A stretch of 21,017 nt of DNA from positions 1,450,998 to 1,472,014 of the forward strand of contig BFEA01000336.1 of NCBI GenBank assembly GCA_003427395.1, read 5' to 3'. Positions within the stretch are counted from its first letter, which is position 1. Each line of letters begins with the position of its first letter. The translations under genes and the position numbers were made by a program. The notes beneath the pieces are model-generated. The model saw only the letters and a program-made list of their open reading frames with translations. It had not been told where the DNA came from and made no database searches. Of this stretch, positions 16,507 through 21,017 are shown in pieces. The stretch comes from Chara braunii (taxonomy: Eukaryota > Streptophyta > Charophyceae > Charales > Characeae).

Positions 16507-17562
16507 TGGAGCCTTCGAATGGGAGGATTCTGGTTTTTCAACATTCGAAGCCCCGGTAGAGGCAACTTGGCTCCTCTACTGGTTGTTCCCTTTTGCCCCC
16601 CTATAGTCAAGGCAATAGGGGACAACGTGGTCGGGGTCCCCACACTTGAGACACTAGTTTGCTTTCTTTCTTTCCTACCAGACTTTTTTGGTTATCCCTA
16701 ACTCTTTCCAAGGCTCTCCTTCGGGTAGGCCCGGATGTGGTGGGTACGGTTTGTCCCACTTGTGATACCAAGTGCCCCTTCCTCTACCCCAGGTGGAGTA
16801 AGAACCATGGCCACCTTGTGAGGGACCATTTCCCCTTCCTCCCACGTAGTGGCTTCCTTCACCACCACCCCTCTGGGTGCCGAATCCTCGTCCACCACGA
16901 CCGCGACCTCTTCCTCGACCACGCCCTCTTCCTCGGCCACGCCCTCTTCCTTGACGCCCTCCCCCGCGGGCTACAACGACCGCGTAACTCCCCTCCTGAG
17001 CTACCGGTCCGCTGGGTCCATCGAGACCATAATCTACCTGACCCCAGGAAATGGTCCCGGCGCCTCCTTCTTCAAAGGTTAGAAGGAGGCTGTCTTTCCC
17101 AGGTATAGACCCTGAGATAGTGTGGTTTTGCCACCTTTTTCCCGCCTGCAGATCCTTCCAATAATGGCAATAGTTCGCTTCAGCGAGGAAGCCGGCGTGA
17201 TCTATTGCGATATTGTCGAACTTCTCATACGTCATTCCTTCTTCTTTGACGCGGGGATAAAGTTGTGTTCTCAGGGGATCAGGGAGTGCTCGCGCAAAGC
17301 TGTTCAAGATTTGGGCAGGTGTCAAACCATGATTAGGGCATTGCAACAACTCATTCATAGTTGTCTTCAAGGCAGAGGTGTTTTTCCATTTCCTATTAGG
17401 GAGGTTGAGGATTAGCATTTTTGTGCAACGTGCTAAGTTCTTGTCCTTAAATCTTTCTCTAACCGCTTTAAGGAATTCTTCAATTCGAGTTTGTTGCGAG
17501 AACTCTACCATGAAACTGCATCCCGCTTCTGCATCCCGCTTCCTTTTGCAGCGAGATGGCAA
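16507..17562 (-). pseudogene. Gypsy Gag, C-terminal half with RG repeats and zinc knuckle
   Basis: From about 17524 the frame reads VEFSQQTRIEEFLKAVRERF, a capsid-like retrotransposon Gag region, with LTPAQILNSF and DPLRTQLYP further on. A long Arg-Gly repeat (about 16990-16850) follows, expected to bind RNA. After in-frame TAG codons at 16675 and 16654 comes CLKCGDPDHVVPYC (16653-16612), a perfect CX2CX4HX4C knuckle, then TAG at 16576, then the protease. Gag and Pol share one frame here; no frameshift signal separates them. The apparent start at 17562 is an artefact of the upstream 13-bp duplication. Confidence 0.8.
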
Positions 17563-18652
17563 AACTCATGGCACCGCCTCCCATGCATGAAGTTGCCATT
17601 AGCACCCGGTCCCAGTATGGGATTCGCTGCCCGTATACGTATATTTCAATTGTTGCCACCTAATGCAAGACACTCTCTTCCTTCTTTCCGTTATAAGTCC
17701 ACGGCAGTTTAAGTTTTATCTTGCTAGTCTGCCATGTTTCCTGTGGAAGCTTTCCTTTTAGATCCCTGTCTTTTTTCCCCTTCTTATCATCATCGTCATC
17801 GTCATCATCATCTCCTCCTTCGCCTCCAGCGCCTCCAGCGCCCTTTACTATCTTTTCTATGACTTCGGGAGTGAAAGTCTTAGTGACATGTTCATCCAAG
17901 GCCCTGATGTAAGTCTGGACATGTTGGTCAACGTCCTTTGCTGACTTCTCCAGGAAGTTATTCCAAATGTTTTCGAACTCAACCCGATGTGTTTCTACTC
18001 TTTGTAGGGTCTGACGCATCAAGGCCATGTCCTGCCTTGTATTGAGGACTGCCTCTCTGAGGAGAACAAGCTGTTCTTATGTTGCAGAGGGTTTATCTTT
18101 TTGCGCTTCTAAAGCCTTCTGCAATTTTTTCCCCTCCGCATGCAGTTTCTTTTTCTCTTCTACCTCTTGCCGTCTAGCGGCCAACAGCCTGCTATTTAGT
18201 TCAACCCTTTTTTCCTCCAACATCAGATTTCGTTCAACGGTATCTGTTACAGTGGCCAACTTGGCGATGAACGTATCCCGTTCTTCATCAGATTCTTTTA
18301 ATGGCTCGCTGGAGTAGTAGTATTGTCCAGCCCAATCTAGTGGTTCAACAGGAAGCCGGCTGGTTGTACTACTCTCCGGTATATCACGATGACGACGTTT
18401 TTGCAAGACTTCTCCTTCTTCCTGTTCTTCTTCTTCTTCTTCTTCTTCTTCTTCTTCTTCCTCTTCTCGTATACTCTTCAACTCTTCTTCCAATTCCTTA
18501 TCCATCTTCTCTTTCATTTTTCTCTTTGCTTCCTCTTCTTTTTGTTTCTTTTTGGCTTCCTTTTCCTTCTTCTTCTCTGTCAGCCTGCGGTCAATCTCTG
18601 CTTGCTCCGCAGGTGTGGGCCCAGGCTTTACTGTTCCGGATTTGAATAACAT
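17563..18652 (-). pseudogene. Gypsy Gag, N-terminal coiled-coil half
   Basis: The first ATG in the frame is at 18652 (MLFKSGTVKPGPTPAEQAE); the frame is open up to 18772 but only from a GTG. A long Lys/Glu coiled coil (about 18600-18400) includes a run of 14 Glu encoded by a TTC-type microsatellite on the plus strand (18424-18463). A second helical part (EQLVLLREAVLN, MALMRQTLQRVE) and a nine-Asp run (near 17790-17820) follow. TAA at 18077 and TAG at 17660 interrupt it. At about 17519-17545 GCGGGATGCAGAA is duplicated (13 bp), shifting the frame. The helical part probably serves in oligomerisation (inference). Confidence 0.7.
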
Positions 18653-18772
18653 GCGGGAAGCACAGACGCGTCCGAATCCCAATGGGAACATTAACCGGAA
18701 TATTGGGCCCAATAGGACAGAAAGGGCCAACAGGCCCTGGATGGGATAGTCATCCGTGATGACGGCCGGCAC

Positions 18773-19719
18773 AGGGGGTCCTCCGCCGGATCACCACAGT
18801 ACTATCCCACTCCGGACTCAATCTCGATTTGCGGTGAATGGAGTACTACACTTTTTTTTTTTTTTTTTGACTGTAAAAGGTGCTGCGTACAATAAACACT
18901 CAATCAATCTAAAACCTATACTTGTTCTTGATGTATATCCTTTTTTTTTTTTTTTTTAAATGTTGTCTGGCTGTCCTGGATCAAACCTCTGCAATGCGTT
19001 GCTTGTATCTATACTTCCCCCTATGCTTGATGGTTTATCTAACTGGCTGGTTGTTTGATGCAGGTCTGGAATATAGTGCAGCAAGGTCAGATGCAGATGG
19101 TTCACTTAATCAACCAGGTAGACATTTTGCTCCGTTTTTCTTTATTTCGGGCTTAACTGGCCCTGGTGCTCATCATCATGTTTGTGTTGCCTGCTGCTTG
19201 CAATCTGACGTGGCATATAGCCACTTCCCACATCGATTCTTGGTCCTTAATGACGATACCCAGCCTTCCTATCGAAAGGGGTAGGAGAGAAATCTACTCC
19301 TATTCATAGAACACTGGACCACCTATTCTAACGTGACCAGGCCCTGACTCATTGCATTTTGACCATTCAAACTTTGATGATTCAGACTCTGACTTACTAG
19401 GACGATCCAGATCCAGACTTCGACTCCAGACCAGACCAGGAGCAGTCACATTCAGAGGGTTAGAGAGAGAGAAGGTAGGGGACACACACATGCACGCAGG
19501 TTCAGGGAAAAGGAGGTGCTTCTCTCTTCTTGAAGATACCGCCGATGATGCTCCATGACGCTCCGCATGCTCCAGGTAAGTAACTCTCACCTCTTCTTCT
19601 TCGGCCCTGCTTCCCCCACTATCGAACACTTCTTCTCCTCCTCCCTCCTTCACTACTCCCTCATCACCACATCTTCGCCGGCCTTGATCATGCCTGCGCT
19701 ATGAGTGCAGCGAGCATCT
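18773..19719 (-). other. Gypsy leader between PBS and gag
   Basis: About 1 kb without a supportable gene. It holds two 17-T tracts (18852-18868 and 18941-18957; A17 on the element strand), a TGACGTGGC box (19206-19214) and a CTTCTT-rich part near 19590. An open frame on the minus strand at 19653-19300 shows no known domain and may be chance. Confidence 0.5.
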
Positions 19720-19731
19720 GCTCCGATACCA
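19720..19731 (-). other. Primer-binding site of the gypsy element
   Basis: The minus strand reads TGGTATCGGAGC, one mismatch from the usual initiator-Met tRNA complement, 5 nt after an LTR end in TGCA (19740-19737). The same 12-mer stands at 2624-2635 on the plus strand. The position upstream of gag and the LTR end in CA both support a genuine PBS. Confidence 0.65.
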
Positions 19732-19964
19732 AATTTTGCATGGGTCCTGGGGACCATCTCACGCAAGAGTGCACATGTCATGCATCATCCTCGCACATAG
19801 TGATCATCAGTCTCACACATTAGACAAAGGTAGATGAGAAGAGAACCGAGTTGCATTGCTTATATTATCAAAATTATGATTACAAAGAGTTTCATAGTTC
19901 CATGAGTTCAGTGCTCATCAGCTTAATGTAAATCCCTTGCCAACTCATCAACATGAGTTCAGCA

Positions 19965-20047
19965 CATCAGCGCTACTTCTGCAGATTGTATCCAAGTCAT
20001 TGATGTGATCACCGCTCATCAGCGCCACCTCTGCAGTTCACATCCAA
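19965..20047. repeat. 31-bp repeat pair inside the LTR
   Basis: CATCAGCGCTACTTCTGCAG (from 19965) and CATCAGCGCCACCTCTGCAG (from 20017) each continue to CATCCAA or TATCCAA, 52 bp apart. The flanking sequence is rich in further CATCA motifs. An LTR-internal duplication. Confidence 0.7.
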
Positions 20048-20602
20048 CTCAGGTAAGTATCTTTCATAGTCAAACCTTGATTGAACACTCTCTGTCTCGG
20101 TCCCTTCCTCCTACAATGCATACATACTCTTCTCTCCCAAGGATCTACTCTTAATGCTACTCATAGCTGTCTACTACTAACCCTCTATGTCTATACTAAC
20201 TCGCTGGGCAGCTATGGCTGCATCCTTTCCAGCGCACAGTCTTCTTCCTCTCTCTTAGCGCATCTTCATGCTCCAGCGCTGCTCCTCCTGACTGGCGCAT
20301 AAGTGCTTCAACACTTCCACGCACAGAATGCCAGTGGAGATCTGGCGAGGAATGAGGCTGGCTGCTGCCTTTATAGTGTTGGCCTCTCCTCGTTGTGTCT
20401 GCATTTGGCTGCTTCAGGCCTTCCTTTGTCCCAGACCCTGCATTGCATGTGTCCCAGTACAGTTCCAATGAAGTCAACTGCTGTTGAGGCCTCTCGGCCT
20501 GGATTTGGACTTTGGATGTCTGGATCTGGACTGTCCCCTTGACTTAGACCAGAACTGGGACTTTACCTATTGACTTACTTTGGGACAGGCACAACTTTAG
20601 AC

Positions 20603-20716
20603 GAACAGACACACTCACTGCCTGAACAGACACTCATTGTGTGAATAGACACTCCCTTTCTGCACGAACAGACACACTGGCTGCACGTACAGACACACTC
20701 TTATCCGAACAGACAT
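20603..20716. repeat. Six degenerate ~21-bp GAACAGACAC units
   Basis: GAACAGACA or close variants start at 20603, 20624, 20643, 20666, 20687 and 20707, with spacings of 19-23 bp. In the U3 part of an LTR such arrays can serve as enhancer-like repeats; that role is inference only. Confidence 0.75.
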
Positions 20717-20898
20717 GATGTGTGCATCTCCTGGTGAACAGGTATGTATTGCTACAATGACCTTTGCTTTGGTTTAGGATGTTCCCTTTGCAAGAGAACT
20801 TGACCTTTGACCTGCTTTCACGTTTCTGGGTCCTGGCGAGGTACCCCTTCAGGATGCTTTACCTTTACAAGGTCTGTATCGGGTAAAGGCCCTTTTCA

Positions 20899-21017
20899 TG
20901 AGCTCACATACAGAAAGTTGCGATTCACATGGGAGAGGTAGAATGGACAAAACAAGCACATTACACTACTCAAATGCTAGAATACATGAAGATAGAAGTT
21001 GCGATTCACACCCAAGT
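20899..21017. other. Right flank of gypsy element
   Basis: No gene. AGTTGCGATTCACA occurs at 20916-20929 and 20997-21010, 81 bp apart, possibly the start of another repeat continuing past the window. Confidence 0.4.

Larger units (their letters stand above)
12726..20898 (-). mobile_element. Ty3/gypsy chromovirus, decayed, minus strand
   Basis: A 141-bp direct repeat (12726-12866 and 20756-20896, few differences) brackets a minus-strand polyprotein with Gag, protease, RT, RNase H, integrase and a C-terminal chromodomain, in the Ty3/gypsy domain order. The PBS at 19720-19731 and an LTR end in TGCA (19740-19737) put the 5' LTR at about 19737-20898. The 3' LTR is cut off after 141 bp. The polyprotein is one frame with eight internal stops and one 13-bp duplication, so the copy is inactive. 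Confidence 0.85.
19737..20898 (-). repeat. 5' LTR of the gypsy element
   Basis: Bounded by TG (20898-20897, minus strand) and CA (19738-19737). Only the outer 141 bp have a partner at the other end of the element, so most of the extent rests on the PBS and the terminal dinucleotides. It contains two internal repeat sets, at 19965-20047 and 20603-20716. No coding region is supported. Confidence 0.55.

Noticed and set aside
16659-17108. Plus-strand open frames of ~150 codons opposite gag
   Set aside because: They are the shadow of the RG-repeat-coding minus strand, where codon bias keeps the opposite strand open.
12907-18652. Reassigned stop codons (TAG/TAA as glutamine, as in some ulvophyte algae)
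   Set aside because: TAG at 13639 stands where gypsy integrases have Trp, TGA also occurs in frame, and the 13-bp frameshift shows ordinary decay. The long intact frames end in normal stops.
19300-19653. 117-codon minus-strand frame in the gypsy leader
   Set aside because: No motif, no link to gag, and composition like the surrounding non-coding DNA.

Overview
The window looks like repeat-rich nuclear DNA of a eukaryote, most likely from the green lineage. A charophyte alga such as Chara would fit, but that is inference. The grounds are a Penelope-like retroelement with its GIY-YIG nuclease in front of the reverse transcriptase (a layout known from the Chlamys/Naiad group), a Ty3/gypsy chromovirus with an initiator-Met-type primer-binding site, long microsatellites, tRNA-derived SINE heads and no operon-like gene packing. 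I recognise no host gene. All coding capacity belongs to two decayed retrotransposons.

Layout. Bases 1-4970 are non-coding: foldback hairpins (50-146, 2977-3172), a minus-strand LTR/primer-binding junction near 912-928, a CA microsatellite (1120-1202), a plus-strand primer-binding-site-like sequence (2624-2635), three minus-strand tRNA-like B-box modules (about 2765, 3863 and 4111), a roughly 100-bp tandem repeat (3444-3770), AT-rich micro-tandems (4171-4284) and pyrimidine-rich tracts.

Bases 4972-12471 hold a Penelope-like element. It consists of a 1.34-kb 5'-truncated copy (left pseudo-LTR), then a 6.14-kb unit with ORF1 (degenerate zinc knuckle, coiled coil, proline-rich, SAP-like end) and a broken ORF2 (GIY-YIG, zinc-finger-like cysteines, RT), ending in the matching 1.34-kb segment. 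A 12-bp direct repeat flanks the whole, as expected of a target-site duplication. Each pseudo-LTR carries a hammerhead-ribozyme-like fold. The host site seems to be an older repeat whose GACCCC-containing motif is seen at 4714, 4788 and 12475.

Bases 12726-20898 hold a minus-strand Ty3/gypsy chromovirus. Read right to left, it has a 5' LTR of about 1.16 kb, a primer-binding site (19720-19731), a leader, Gag (coiled coil, acidic run, RG repeats, CCHC knuckle), protease, RT, RNase H, integrase and chromodomain. It is one long frame broken by eight in-frame stops and one 13-bp duplication. Only 141 bp of the 3' LTR survive, ending against a short degenerate telomere-like tract.

The strongest leads are the PLE's gag-like ORF1, the hammerhead-like folds, and the contrast between heavily decayed ORFs and pseudo-LTRs that are identical over about 1.1 kb, including a 31-C run and the same ambiguous base. 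The last may reflect gene conversion or, more probably, an assembly artefact.
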